Shown here: piece after piece, positions 49,401 through 62,825 of the stretch | How the letters are laid out: the number at the start of each line of letters is the position of its first letter | Position numbering within the stretch: position 1 is the first letter of the stretch | DNA from: Sinotaia quadrata | Taxonomy: Eukaryota > Mollusca > Gastropoda > Architaenioglossa > Viviparidae | Length of the DNA stretch: 64,000 nucleotides | Direction: 5' to 3' | Assembly: GCA_028829895.1 (NCBI GenBank) | Contig: CM054177.1 | Span: 42,240,664 to 42,304,663 of the forward strand | Translations under genes and position numbers: made by a program | The notes under the pieces: model-generated | Told to the model about the DNA's origin: nothing | Database searches by the model: none | Seen by the model: the letters and a program-made list of their open reading frames with translations, nothing else

Positions 49401-52393
49401 ATAAATATTTATTAGAAACAGATATTTTTTTTTGTTGTTTATTTTTTAAAGTTAAAGTATATAAAACCCTTGGTAATGACTTTTTCTTTTATCACTGACA
49501 GCAAAATTTAACTTCTCATGCTCCTTCTTCTATCTACAACCTTTGATATATCATAGTGGGTAGTACTTTTTGGTCTCTCAGAGTACTGCTCAATCATGGT
49601 CAAGGACCAGTTCTCTCACTTGATTCTTGTCTTTGGGGACATAATCAGGTGTCGTAAATCACCATTTATTCCATTCACAGTTCCCATTTTACTGTTTCCT
49701 GGCTCGAAATCCCACCCCGACAGGCTGCTGTTCATCATGCTGAGAGGCTATGATGTAAGAAGACAGCACTACCTACAGACAAACTCACAACACTACTCTG
49801 ACATCACAAACACAGCCATAGTTACAGTGTGACATTAAAACAGACAGCCACAAGACTACTGTTGAATCAGAACACAGCCTTAAAATAAGAAAAAGAATTT
49901 AATGAAATTTTAAAATAAAAAGTCAGTTACAAAATACAGGAGTAGACATAAGAACAAAAGGTAAATTCATTATTTTCAAGCAAAATCCAGAGGAAAAAAT
50001 ATCATCAAAATAAAATACATTTAAAGATTATTCATTGATTATTCATGTTAAATATCCTGTAATAACTAATCCCTCTATTAATTAATAATATTTAAACTAA
50101 AGATAGATGTTATGAGTGCAAATGAGCTACCTATGGCTGTAGGTGGCATATGACGAACATACAAGACAGTTACAAGCAACACACAACTGCTGGCTCATCT
50201 TTCCACTGACCTACGACATAAGGCTGCCGGTGACCAAGGATGAAGTAGACGAACAGTTTTAAGCAGCACATAACTGCTGGCTCTCAGCTCTCCACTGACC
50301 TATGACATAAGGCTGCAGTGACCAAAGTTGAAATAGTTGAGACAGTTACAAGCAACACACAACTGTTGACCCTCAGCTCCACCACTGATCGCTCTCACTC
50401 TCCACAACTACCCTTCCAGTACAGAAGTTATGCCAGCACCCCAAAGTCTGAATACACAAAGATCAAGACTGCAAAGCTACCGGCATAAGCGAAACACTAC
50501 TGTGGCCTTTCAGGTCTCCACAAGTTAATCTTCCGTTACAAAAATCAAAATTTAACAGAGTACCTTACACCGAACTATCTCAGTTCTCCACAGCTGGCAA
50601 CTCTGGGTCGAAATACTCAGGACCAAGACTGCACCACAATTACTTCAAGCTAAAACAAACCACAATCCTTTCAAAACAAAGTGAATCCTACTATCACCTG
50701 ATACCAACAATTCCCACTCTAACCCAGCTCTGAGTTTCCAGCTACACTGCTATCCAAATGTGCAACGGGACTTCTTAGGCACTTTACCATTAGCCTTAAG
50801 ACAGATAACAAATTTACTGGTCACTGGGGTATATATGTCCTGATTTACCACCCACCCAATTCCAGCCCTAATGCAGACTAATAGAATGACCACGTGTACA
50901 GGCCATCACATGGCTATTCACGTCCCACATGGACATCATTGATGAGCCACTGGCTGACCATGATCATGCCTGATGTATGCTCACGCCTCTCGTTCTCACA
51001 TCAAAGACCACACAGACAGAACAGAAAAGTCAGCTTAAATTATATGTGCACTAAATGCCCTCAAACCTGCTTACATACAAAATAATACAAAACATGGTTT
51101 AAAGCTTGAGAGAATACACAAATATTATAAAAAGTTATATTCTCTGTTGATCAGAATAAATGTTGACAATGTTAACTTAATAATTTTATTAGAAAAAATA
51201 TAGCAGGGAAGTCATTTTGTCATGCACATTTTTTTATTTTTGGATTATTGCCTTTGATAAGCTGCTGTTATATTTTAACTTATTATTTTTTTCCTTTTTT
51301 AACAAATTCCTTTTACCAGGTTGGGCAAATGTTTGGCTCACTTAAGGCTCCAGTGGCAAATCGTTTCATTTGTAGCTATGATGCTGCTAATTCTAAGATG
51401 AAAATGCTTGAAACATTTTTTGCCAGTTTGAGCGATTTCAAACCTGAAGTGGTTCTTCTCTCTGGCCTTCACATGCTGGATGGAGAAAGTACCAAGTTTT
51501 TTTCGTCCAGAGTGGATGCCCTGGTGACAGGGCTTCGGAAAATCGACAGATCAATACCAGTACATCTAGAATTTGCTAGCATGGCCAATAAAGAATTTGT
51601 CAAGACTATTCTATCCAAGGTGAGAAATCTTTTAATGAAGAAAACAAGATTTTTTTAAAGCAATTTTTTTTAAAATCAATTGTAAACTGTGTTCATTTTA
51701 TGTTTAGTCATGTGTGATTTCTTTGTATTGAGCTACTTGTCATTTTCTTATCCTCATGTGATATTTTATTCTTTTAAATTAGGTAATACTTAAAGGAAGT
51801 TTACTGTTTGGTGAAAATTGTTTGTTGTCTTCCTTCAGGTGTTACCAGAAATTACTTCTTTAGGTCTGAATGAGCAAGAATTGGCATTTGCATCAATTGC
51901 TGCAGGTGGTCCCCATAGTGACCACATTGAGGATAGCCAAGGACAACCACTGATCCATAAGATGTCTGATATCATCCACTGGCTGCTGTACAACTATGGA
52001 AAATCTACCAAAAATCCAAATTCTAGACTCTCTCGGATCCATTTTCATTCTCTCACCTATCACATCGTGGGTGTGCACAGATCTCAGTGGAAAAATGTCC
52101 GGTCAGCCACGATGGCAGGCACACGTCTTGCAGGAATGCAGGCATGTGATGTTCAGAAACTGGATCCAGACATTGTTGATCTTAAAATGCCTTTAGAGTT
52201 CCAGCTGTTCTCGGGAGATGTGAAGCGGACTTTAGACCCAGAATCTCCAGCACACTCATGGTCAATCAATGAGTATTTATTTGTCCTTAGTCCTGTGCTT
52301 GTTTGCAAAGATCCAGTCAAAACAGTTGGTCTTGGTGATGCAATATCTGCCACAGGGTTAATGTATTCAGAGTTTATACGTTTATCACCTTAG
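42526..52393 (+). CDS. ADPGK: ADP-dependent glucokinase
   Basis: This enzyme phosphorylates glucose using ADP instead of ATP and in animals is associated with the endoplasmic reticulum. Six exons join in phase: 42526-42710, 45261-45486, 46647-46712, 48788-48904, 51320-51619, 51839-52393. They total 1449 nt and encode 482 aa, close to the roughly 500 aa usual in animals. A hydrophobic N-terminus (FLFAATFGLVAYCYL) is a likely ER signal or anchor. The ribokinase-like core follows: NANVDLIVPG near residue 65, YVGGNAALMA near 139-148, FVGPVGP, GSLKAPVANRFICSYD, VVLLSGLHMLDG, LGLNEQE, HFHSLTYHI. VCKDPVKTVGLGDAIS carries the GxGD motif with the catalytic base Asp near 465. The start is chosen for its Kozak-like GTAGCCATGG and the hydrophobic segment that follows; an in-frame upstream extension lacks an ATG with good context. 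All introns are GT-AG. Confidence 0.95.
43401..43442. repeat. (TA)n(TG)n microsatellite
   Basis: TA repeats followed by TG repeats in ADPGK intron 1. Confidence 0.95.
44640..45080. repeat. Tandem array, about 44-60-bp units, in ADPGK intron 1
   Basis: About nine copies of AACAATCTGAAATAGCAGTC followed by ATAAACTTTGGCTAGGACTAG, some with an inserted GTTGTACTAGAATTAGAACA. The array ends about 180 bp before exon 2. Confidence 0.85.
45998..46215. repeat. 73-bp tandem repeat, three copies, in ADPGK intron 2
   Basis: Copies begin AGAGAGAGAAAATAAT near 46002, 46075 and 46150. Each contains GCAAATTGTCAGATTTATTT or a variant. Confidence 0.85.
49560..51080. mobile_element. Less AT-rich insertion in ADPGK intron 4, probably a transposable element
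   Basis: The block differs sharply from the AT-rich intron around it: C-rich on the + strand, with a roughly 94-bp tandem repeat near its middle. On the minus strand it has a TATA-like ACATATATACCCC (complement near 50830). Short open frames exist but no recognisable protein. A solo LTR or other mobile element would fit; boundaries and class are not established. Confidence 0.4.
50105..50395. repeat. About 94-bp tandem repeat, three copies
   Basis: Copies share ACAGTTACAAGCAACACACA, ACTGCTGGCTC, TCCACTGACCTATGACATAA and GGCTGC-GTGACCAA. They lie inside the distinct block of ADPGK intron 4. Confidence 0.8.
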
Positions 52394-53895
52394 GTACACT
52401 TGACTATGAGAATGTGTGTGTAATGAATGAATGAATGAATATGCATAAAGAATGTGGCTTGATTGGCTGTTAGAAGAATTGCAGATGGTGGTTAAGAAAG
52501 TGATTGAGAACAGGTGAAAGGAATCCATTTGGGTATTATTGTGTGTTTGTATTGTTAACAGTTTTGTTCTAGTTTTACATGCATTTTGATTTTTGTATAT
52601 GCATTGTGTAAGTGGATTTTGTTTGTTTTGTAATTCAGGGATTTTTTTAATTTTTTGGATTTTGTTTTTCTAAATGGGTGCCCAGAGTAAATTGTTATAG
52701 AATTTACAGATAGTTTTTGAGATTGGAAGTAACAGTGTTTGTGGCAAAGTTGTTTTTGCTTGTTATCATATAGGTAATGTAAATGTTAAAGTATATAGTG
52801 ATGAATTGATTTATCTCTGTCAGATAGTCATGTGACACCACTAACTCAAGGAACATATACCATTCCTTATTTCTATTCCATTTACAAATAATTGTTCAAG
52901 AAAATGTGTTCCCAAACCAAATCTTTAATTTTTCATACTTTTAAGATGAGATATTTTTTATTTGGTTGGTTTTTGATTTTTTTGTTGAAGTAAATCACTT
53001 TATTTAGTTACTTATATCTAACACCTGCCCATGTGTGCTATATGACAATCAGGACATGGCAAGGATTATTGTGCATCAATTTAATAATGCATTGTCTTCC
53101 TGCTTCACTAATGCTAGTTTCCAAACAACAGACTTTTTTCCTCCCTCAACTGCATACAAACTCAAACTAATTGTCTACATCTTGAGAAGTAATCTTACCT
53201 ATCAACTTCTTGATGTCTAAATTTATATATTACATCAATACATAGCGAAAAGAAGCAAAGTTAATAATTCAAAGTGATTTGCCTTCCATACCTTTTACCA
53301 TACTTACCCAGTGGAATCATTACTAGTCAAGACAAGACACTTTTAGAGGAAGGGGGGGGGGGCAGGAGGGTCATTGATTGTGGACACCTCTGGTAGGTAT
53401 TTTAGGAAGCTTATTTAACTATATCAACTTTTGAATATTAAGTCATCAGATATAATTTATCCAGCATCATTTTGCTTTTATTTGTTAACAGACATTACCA
53501 CTGACAGTAAACAACAATACTCCAATTATTCTGAGCACTTTTTCCTTGCATTCTGTAGTATTGTTTTGGAGATTTGGTGATGGGCTTTCTGCTGATAAAT
53601 GTAATGCATTATCTTTAATATCTATTGAAACTATGAAATGAAACCAAAACTTTTCTTCTTATTATAGTAATTAAGGCTCAGATTTCCCTCAAGCAGCTTT
53701 TGTTGTAGCACACAGCATTGGTTAGACCTCAGTGTTAACCCATTATAATTATTGGCTCATACTTTCTGCACTTTTTATCTTTTGCCATGTTTTTGCAAAT
53801 CTCAGTCTGATTTCCAATTACTTTGTATCTACACATCCAGTATTTGTAATAACAAATAATATGGGCTAATAAATAATGATAATGACAATAAATAA
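52394..53895 (+). other. ADPGK 3' UTR (predicted) and polyadenylation signals
   Basis: The first canonical AATAAA motifs that I find after the stop codon are at 53868 and 53887, implying a 3' UTR of about 1.5 kb. Weaker variants upstream (for example CATAAA near 52444) cannot be excluded. No other exon is visible. Confidence 0.4.
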
Positions 53896-56800
53896 ATTTC
53901 CATTTTGCATTTAAATACTTTATTTTACATTATACAATTACTAATTTCAAAGTAGGTGTGTGAAATAAGAAAGAAAAATTATTCAATCTGCATTTAAAAT
54001 CTTTTCTTAAATATAGAAGTTTCAATATATGATAGATACATTTTAGAATTAAATTCTTGACTACTCTTAATATATATATATATATATTTAGAGAGAGAGA
54101 TGTGTATGTATGTATGTAAATTATTGATGTTATAGAAGTTGTTGGACATTTGACGTTTACGTACGTTCTGTTATGCTAAGGTCAATCAAAGGTGAATTTA
54201 AAAATTTGTAGCAGTTCTGTAAACCTAGCCCTCCCAGTTGTTGTTTACATATTGTAGGAAAGCATTAAAGGGGGGGGGGGGGGGGGATTGTCAATTTTAC
54301 CCAAGTGCTTTTATATAATGACCAATATTAAATAATTATACTGGTCTTTTTATAAGTGTATATGGGAAAATGCAAAATACCCAAAAAAATAAATATAGGA
54401 AAAATCCAAAAAGAAATATAACTTTTGCTACATTAATTTATGTTATTTTATGAACTATCTGTATTTGAAGAGTGTAAATTATTTTTTTTTAAATATTCAG
54501 AAACCTTCCAGCAAATTTGCTACATTTTTCAGGTTAAGAATAAAGAAAAGCAAGTTAAATTCATTTGGCAACAAAACGTTTTTCCCATTGCAGTTATGAA
54601 TTACTTCTGCAAACATTGCCACTAGTTTAAGTGTACTTGCCTGCTGACATTTTGGTGGGTTTTTAAAATTAATTTCCACCTTTGATTAAAATACCTTCAC
54701 TTTTAAAAAAAAAAAAATTTCCACTAATGGTTAAGATAACCTTAGCATTTCTAGATTGATTATATGTATTCATATACAGATATTTATTTGTCATTTTTTC
54801 TATTAAAAAAAAAAAAAGTTACAACAGCAACAACAAAAAAATAAGCACAGTTTGTTTTACATATAATAGCAACTAAGTGTATGCATATAATACTATCTTT
54901 TATGCACTTAAGATAACAATTTTTTATCTATACACCACTTGTGATGAAAACATTATAATTGCTGTAGATATATTAAAAATGTAGATGTATATTTCTTAGT
55001 TCTATGCAAATATTCTACCTCTGTGCCAAAACCCGATAATGACAATCAGAATTCTTACATACAACAGGATTAATTTAGCGATTATAGATGTATTTTAATG
55101 GCATCATGATAAACCTAGCTATTAATAATCCAAGCTAGAATCTAAAGTGAAACTCATTATAACCTGAGTAAATACTGATTACAAACGTTAGATGCATGCA
55201 ATCTTATTATATACATATATTTTAATATTTAAAAAATAAAATTATATGGACAATAGTTATATGTATTTTTAAATAATTATGAAAATGAACTTCATCTTCT
55301 TCCATAAATTTCAAGCTCCTGATATGCTTGTGGTGTGACTATAAAGTATAATTGTTTTGGCAGATTTAGTCAATACATTTTCAACAAGTTTAAGAAGAGA
55401 GACACAATAGAGAAGAAGGAATTTATATATGAACTATTTTATACTAATCTTGAAATATTTCCAACAAAAATATTTTACAAAATAAACATGACATTCATTT
55501 TAAAGTACATATAAATTTTCTCTATGATTTATTTTATTCAATTTTTCATTTTTGTAAAAATTCAAATTTAAAAAATAAAAATAAAATTAATTATCAAAGC
55601 ATAGATTCTGTCGATATTGCAGAACTCATCTTAATTTTTTTTTTACAATCTTCATTTTAAAATTGATAAATTCTCTGCAAAGCAAACCTGAACCCCAGAT
55701 AATGACTACGTTGCTTACATGCTTTATGTATCTGCATTCATAGCACACTATGCATATTTTTTCATGAACATTTTTTTCTTTAAATTTAAAAAAAAAATTA
55801 TTATTAGCTACTAGCCATTCAACAATGTTATTTTTAAATTGCCCACCACTTTTATCAGCATTTGTATTGCAATACTTGATAGCTGAAAAATTAAAAGTAT
55901 ATTATTAGGACAAAGAATTACAAGATTTAGTAACCATTCTACACTACACTGCAACTTATTAACCTAAGTAGACAGTAGTCTTCTCATGTAAATTTTGGGA
56001 CCACTGGAAATCTGCAAAAAATATGTATTCAAAATACATTTTTTTCATTTCTACTTAAATTTTTATTGAACAAATTTACATTATTCATTATTAAGTCTGA
56101 TTTAAATTTCAAGAGCATCACCATTTCAATAGCTTATTCAGGAAAGGGATGTTGTGGGGTGGGTTGTTTTAGTGGTATTAATATAATGTTTTTCAACTGT
56201 ACAAATACATTGCAATTCTGTGTAGCTTCAAATCAGCACATTTGTTATGAACATTTCTTCACTATTATCATGCTGTCCATATTCTGAATTAATCTACATT
56301 TGTAATGCAAATGGTTTGCAATTAGAACATCTTTAACCACATGATTTATCACCAATTTCAGCAGAATTTTGAAAAAGAGAGCATTACAAGTAGTTTCCAG
56401 TTTGATAATCTCTGCGCCGTATGATTTGGTCATGAATCTCAACAGAATTTGGGGATGGAAGGGCTTTATTTATGATTTTGCTAAAAATAATGGTGGGTTG
56501 GGTTTCTGCTTTTTTTAAATTTTTTTAGTTGTTTTCTTAAATACTGATGTCCTGGATTTGCTTTCGATTCTGAAATCATTTGTCCCAGAAAATCAATATT
56601 CAGATGAATAAATTTCAGTCAGAGAGATTCTATGGGGTCCCATTCCAGCACCAATAACCGACTAGATCTTTTTTAACCCTGGCTGCATTTTATTCCTGAT
56701 TGCATCATTTATTGGTTTAGAAAACATCTGATTGAAGTTTAGTGATGAGAATTACTGACCTTTCATAAGCATTTTTTAAAAAATCACTACCACATAAATT

Positions 56801-58410
56801 TTTGACATTTTAGCTAGCTGTATTTCACACCCACCATATCACAACCTAAAATGTGTTCTTTGTTTGTTTTTTTTCTTTTCATTAAAGAATTTATTGTCTC
56901 CTTTATTTCCATTTGAAAAGTATTGTGAATTCAGATAATGATTTTTTTAAAAATTATAATCAACTCACTTCAGTTCGTCATTTGATAAATTTACATCTTT
57001 ATAATAACACTTGACAGTAAGAAGCCTTTTTCAATCATCAGTTTAATAAAATTTTTAAGTTCCTTTTCTTTTTCTTCAAAATACATATAGTTCAGGGTTG
57101 CAAGTTCATATTAATCACATAAATGTTATGACAGACTTTACAAGCAAACTGGTTGGGCTTTCATGCCTTAATTGACAGAAATCTTATGTTTTGATATGAA
57201 CATTTACAATTGCACATTCTCTTTTGATTAAAGATAATATATTTTACATACTTACAATATGTAACTTATTTAAAACTTGTGTTCTTTGATTTGTGATGCA
57301 ATATTGTGTTCCATTTATAGGGAAGCGAAATACAATCTGATTTGTTCTGAGGAAAAAAATGCCTATATATTATTTTTTATCCTTGCAAAGTCAAATAAAC
57401 ATTTTTTCAGCTCTATTTTCATTGGTCTGAATTTTTCCTAGTTTTTGCAAACCTGCCAACCCAAGCCACTGTTGTGGAGTAAGAATTTTGATTAAAAAAA
57501 TTTGGAGGGCAGGTGTGGGTTTTACAACAGTTTTATGTAATCTCAGAAAATCACATCCAGTTAATTAAATCATTTCATCTGTAAAATACTAATAATGTTA
57601 AAATGCCAAATAAAGGAACCCTTGTAACAGTTTTTAGTTCAATGAAAAAATTATTGAAAAATTAAAAATACTATTGTTTATTGCTGGAATCTTCAGGTTT
57701 ACAAAAAATTGCATATGAAGATTATTTTTACAATTGTAATTTGTTTTAACTTATTTTTTATATTAATAATGGCATTATTAACAACTATATTTGATTCATA
57801 CAAAAATGTTTCTAAAGTATTTTAGTCTTTTAAAAATATAAAGTTAGCTGGAGTTATTATCACATATAGTTGTACTGCATTCTATGATATTGACTGTAAA
57901 ACTCGGGGTGGTTTAGTTTAAAACTAGCAGATTTACATAGTTAATATCAGTGATATAAATAAATATCTAACAATTTTAAATCATTGAAATTAAATTAGGA
58001 TATAATTAGATTGAACAATTAAGAATTGTAAACCACACAATTGAAAGGGAGACTACTCTTTATAGTGTAGAAGTACAAGTACTGTGTCCATTAAAAAATT
58101 TGAAAAGAGCAAACGGTTGTTCTTCAAACAATTGTTATTTACATCAAACACTTTTAAAACCTTGAATTGACCCTTTCAAATTTCAATTTTTAATTGTTTA
58201 GAAACTGAAATTCTATATTTAGCAACTGATTTAAATCAATTTATTTTGGGTGGTGGGTGAGAGTTTATGTGGTGTGAAAGTGTGAATTACCACTGCTTTT
58301 GTTTGAATGCTGTTATGCTCAGACCTCAATAGTTCAATGTAGTTCCTGAGGCATATACTTGAAGTACATAAAAGATTGCTTTGCTGTATGTGTCACTGTT
58401 CTGCTAAGTT
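53896..58410. other. AT-rich intergenic DNA, no gene seen
   Basis: Long A and T runs, a TA microsatellite (about 54070) and a G homopolymer of about 17 bases (about 54270-54286). Open frames are short and of random composition. I find no exon with acceptable splice sites and protein-like sequence. Confidence 0.6.
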
Positions 58411-59340
58411 CCCAACACTTCAGTTGGGCTTACACTTTAACCTGTTGCCAGGTATAGTGCCCTTAGCATCACAAAACGGAAATGCATCAATATGGGTAGT
58501 GATGCTGGTGTCACCAGAGAATACACACATTTTCTTAGTCTGTCAACTAAGTTAATCAGTGTCAAACAAGTGTGTATTTCCCTTAGCAGGCACATGTTAT
58601 CACTTCTACAATTGGACGGTTATAATTAGACTGTTCATTTGATCCAAAAGCGTTTTTTTTTTATTTTTTTTTTTGTCTGTTGCATTCATTCATTGAGATA
58701 AGTTATGGCGCCTTCATCGCGACATGCATTCAGCTTCATTGACCTGCTGTCATTCAACTGGTGACTGATATCGATGAGGCTGATAATTCTATTTATTCAT
58801 CAAAAGATTAATATTTCTTGTCACCAGGGATTTACCACAAATTGATATCAGAGATGTTGCAGCCTGTCAAAGTCAAAATGAAAGTGGCATGAGGCATTTG
58901 ATTTGGCACACTCAACACTGCATGCTTTTGCTGGCAACAGCAAAGTGCAAATCCCACTGGCAAAAGATTGTACAGAATTTGATGTTTTTCAAGCATTTTT
59001 TCCTGAGAATATAGTGCAATAAATTGGTGAGTAAACGAATATATATATATATATAATGCTGCGTTACTGGTAGATCCAGAAAATACTGAAAAATCTCCTA
59101 TCGATCAGTGGCTTGGTACTGATGTGAGCGGAATTTTTCAAGTTGTGAGACTTATCATTTTGAAAAGATAGATTGGAAACCTATTATTGATCATTATTTT
59201 TCTAATGATCAAATTTACGTTCATATTTTTTTTCCTAAAGTCATATCACGCCATAGATTCTGTTTGCTGCTGAGTTGCTTACATTTTTCAGACAATAGCA
59301 TGCATGACCAGAGACTAAATTCAGAAAATCACATTGATTC
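58411..59340 (+). repeat. Dispersed repeat, copy 2
   Basis: Homologous in order and orientation to 37075-37960. Its left edge carries a short hairpin (CCCAACACTTCAGTTGGG) whose fuller form GCCCAACACTTCAGTTGGGC recurs at 62702. A TA microsatellite interrupts the copy near 59040. No coding content recognised. Confidence 0.6.
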
Positions 59341-59799
59341 TTGGTCATTTTCTTCTATGTATTTCAACAGCAGTTTGTTTAAACATTTATTTTACAATAC
59401 ATATAATTGAGCAACATCATATTTTAAATTTATTTATTGTTCATTTACAATTTTTTACATGCATTATGTCTTCTTCAGTGTATTTACATTATTTCATACT
59501 TCTTCATTTATGTTTTCTTTTACTCATGAGGAAATCGATCACACATTTAGTACTTTTATTCTTGCCTGACAATTTACCTATGTAGTCATTGTACTATACA
59601 GATTTTATCAAAATAATACATTTCTAAATTTTACTGATAATGATCTTTATTACAAAATGTTCTGCATCTGGATTTGTGATCTACTGGTTTCACAGTGTGT
59701 GGCTTACATTTTATTATTCTGATTTAATTATATCTATTACTAATCTTACCAAGTAAATGGGGAGTGCTCACGTTGAAAAGTCTATTCACTGAAATTGTT

Positions 59800-60125
59800 T
59801 TCAAAAGTGTGCATTGGACTCCTGTTTGGGATATATAGAAAAGAAACAGTGTTTCTTTACTTCAGTTGGAAATGTAAACTATATTCAATGGAATTTTCAC
59901 TGGAATAGTTAATATAAAATGTGCTTTTTACTCCTGTTGGGATATATGGGAGAAAAAACAGCGATTCTTTACTTCAGCTGGATGTGTAAACTATATTCAA
60001 TGGAAGTTTCACTGCAATTGTTAAAAAAGAATGTGCATTAGACTCCTGTTTTGAAAAAAATTTTTTTTTATACTTCAGTTGGATGTGTAAACTATATTCA
60101 ATGGAATTGTTACAGAAAATGCACA
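59800..60125. repeat. About 110-120-bp tandem repeat, about three copies
   Basis: Copies share GACTCCTGTT, TTCTTTACTTCAGTTGGA, TGTAAACTATATTCAATGGA and TTTCACTG. Internal lengths vary. Confidence 0.8.
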
Positions 60126-60134
60126 GTGGACATC

Positions 60135-61300
60135 CTATGCTAATTCTAATTTATTGTAAATGTCACAAAGGAGTGAGAGAGGGGAGAGCACACTGGAAGG
60201 TTGGCCAGTGTTTTGTTTGGCTGTTCTGATGTATCTCCGAAAAGCTTGTGATGTGCCAGTAATATGTTGTCTTAAGACACAATTACAGACATCATTGATA
60301 TTTCGGTGGGGCCCATCTTTATTCTGTCGTGCAAAGAAACGTTTTATTGGCTTGTGCATGCAAGTATCATAAAAGTGAATATTGTGACTAACAGACTAAT
60401 GGTACAAAACAATACAGATCAAATTCTTTCGCCCCTCTCAAAAACTGTGAATAACGAGTTTTAGAAAGTGAAAAACTGGTCATTTATTACCCAATTTGGG
60501 GCATTACTCTTTCACACAGTGATTAGCCAAACATACAACTTTCCAATGTCATACACTCCTAAAGGGGATGGTGGAATGAAAATGATGAACTTCAAAATAT
60601 AAAACAAAAATAATTATACAATTTTTACGCAGTAAATGGCACTGCTATTATTAACAATTCAAATACGACATAGGCGTGTATTTAAACATCATCTTAGAGT
60701 TCATATTACACAAAGATTTACAATAATCAATATCAGTTTGACAAGAATAGATTAAATGTTCTTATTCTTAATAGTTCTAGGTGCACTTTGCCTTCTTATT
60801 TTAACTACTCACTTAGTAATATCAATGTTCCAAGAGAGATGACGCAATCTCACGTCACTCATAAAGGATGCTCCAAAGAGAGGATGACGCAATCGTTGCA
60901 TCACCTGACAGTGGAGACCAGATCTGGGCCACCATCTCAGACTTCCCTTGGGGTAAGTCTGTGCTTTCTGGCGTGTTGCCAACCTCGGTAATTATCGTTG
61001 CTTTCTCTGGTTACTGCAATGACGGAAAAACCCAACGATGTTTAGCATTACCAGATGAATCGTCTAGTGAAGTGTATCGTCGCGTCTATGGATGCAGTAC
61101 TTCTCATGTCTGTAAGGCTCAAGATTCTGGCCCTCCAACCGCGGAATACAGAATTAAAACAAGCTCAGAAGGGGAGACAAAAAAGGCTCCTATATCGTTA
61201 AATGTGTGCAACTGATGTCGCATGCATAAGTTGTCTTGAAAAATCGAACTTTTCACTTTGCCAGGGAGTTTCAAAGCAAGTTACCTTGTCGCTTTAATAC
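60135..61300. other. Less AT-rich block with unassigned open frames
   Basis: Minus-strand frame 60359-60135 (74 codons, starts MHKPIKRFFARQNKDG) and plus-strand frame 60868-61215 both look more protein-like than their surroundings. Neither shows a domain I recognise. A strong donor-like GGGGTAAGTC lies at 60951-60960. TGACGCAATC occurs twice (60840 and 60884) within a short imperfect duplication. It could be a decayed mobile element, an unrecognised exon or a promoter for a gene outside what I can see. Confidence 0.3.
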
Positions 61301-62825
61301 TTGGCAGTCGACGGATGAAAAGAAAGGTGGAAAGAGATATTCCCAACTCTCCTTAATGAAATCTCTGTATACGAAATTTCACCACGTTTTCATCAGCAAA
61401 ATATTAGTCTCTCTTCATCCCTTATATAATCTTACTAAGAGTCTCAAAAGAACTTTTATGTCTTGTGACAATAATTTGTCGATGCATGCTTTTTATCTAC
61501 ATGCACCATGCTTGCTATTGGCAAAAATACTGCGCATCGGCTATCTAATAAACATGCGTCACTCACTCATACATGAATACTCTACATTCACCCAATATAT
61601 TATAGCATGAAATGACAACATACACTGTGTCTACAAAATTCTGTCTAACTAAATGAATTTTAGGTGAACAATTCTTGAGTCACATAACATAACAAGTATT
61701 TGCATAATGACAAGACCGGATTACTTCTAGTCCGTCAGCGGTTTTTATATCATGAAATAGAGAGTAAACAATTATGAATCTTCACATCACATCTCCACTG
61801 TTATTTGCTAGGGCTGGCTATTTTGTGCCATGATTTGCAACAAGTGTTATAATTAAAATTTATTTATTTCACAGTTGTTTGTATATATAATTGTAACAAA
61901 CATATTTTCTAACAAATAAATATCAGTTATTTTATTTCATCATTCCTTTCCCTATCATGTATATTCAACAAGTACTTTTTACATGAACTGTAAAAATATA
62001 AACATTAAGACTATATTCAACTTGAGGAAATAATTTTAATTTAGAAAAGTCTTAGGACTGAAAATTATGCAGAAAAAAGTATACTTTTGCATCTAATCAA
62101 CAACAGGATGAGATTTGTTTTCTTAGGTTTTGAAGCTTTCAATGCCCTGTAATAGTACTCGGTGGTTGCTTGTTTGACTTTTCATCTAGTTTGATCTAGC
62201 ATAAAGGGTGAGATCTTTGATGAGGCGGCACCCTGGATATTTATCCAAACTACTGCTGAAACACCCCGAAACCACTTAGACTTTATAAAATTGACTGCTT
62301 GGAGGTTTCAGGTAGTTTTTTATAACAATCTTTATAAACATTTGCATCACTGTGAGTAAATAGATTCAGACACTGAGACTCACCAATCAAGATCAACAAA
62401 CGGTAAGGGAACTTTTTATTAAATTTTTTTAAAATTTAATTTAAAATTCTTCAGTATGTTTAGCATATGTTACATATTACAGTTTCAAAATCCATTGAGA
62501 GTTAGAGTCGCTTTTTATTTTTTTAGTAAGCTAACCCATCCAATTATCACTGAGCGGCAAAACAACCTGCCATGGTGATGCATAGTGTAACTTTTTAACG
62601 TGACAGGCAAGAGGTTGAGCGTTAACTTCTCTAACCACAATTCCATTTCTAAATAATGAAATAGTATGCAAATTTCTTTTTGTGTTGAGGTTAATAATTG
62701 AGCCCAACACTTCAGTTGGGCTTACTCTTTAAGCATTAACTTCTCTAACCACAGTCCCATTTCTAAATATTGACACAGTATACAAGTTTCTTTTGTGTTG
62801 AGGTTAATAATTAAGCCCATCCTCA
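61301..62825. other. Intergenic DNA and predicted 3' UTR of the zinc-finger gene
   Basis: AT-rich with no exon recognised. Within 62620-62815 a segment of about 100 bp is tandemly duplicated (TTAACTTCTCTAACCACA ... GTGTTGAGGTTAATAATT), ending right beside the stop codon at 62826. Minus-strand AATAAA (TTTATT at 62415) is a possible polyadenylation signal. Confidence 0.4.
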
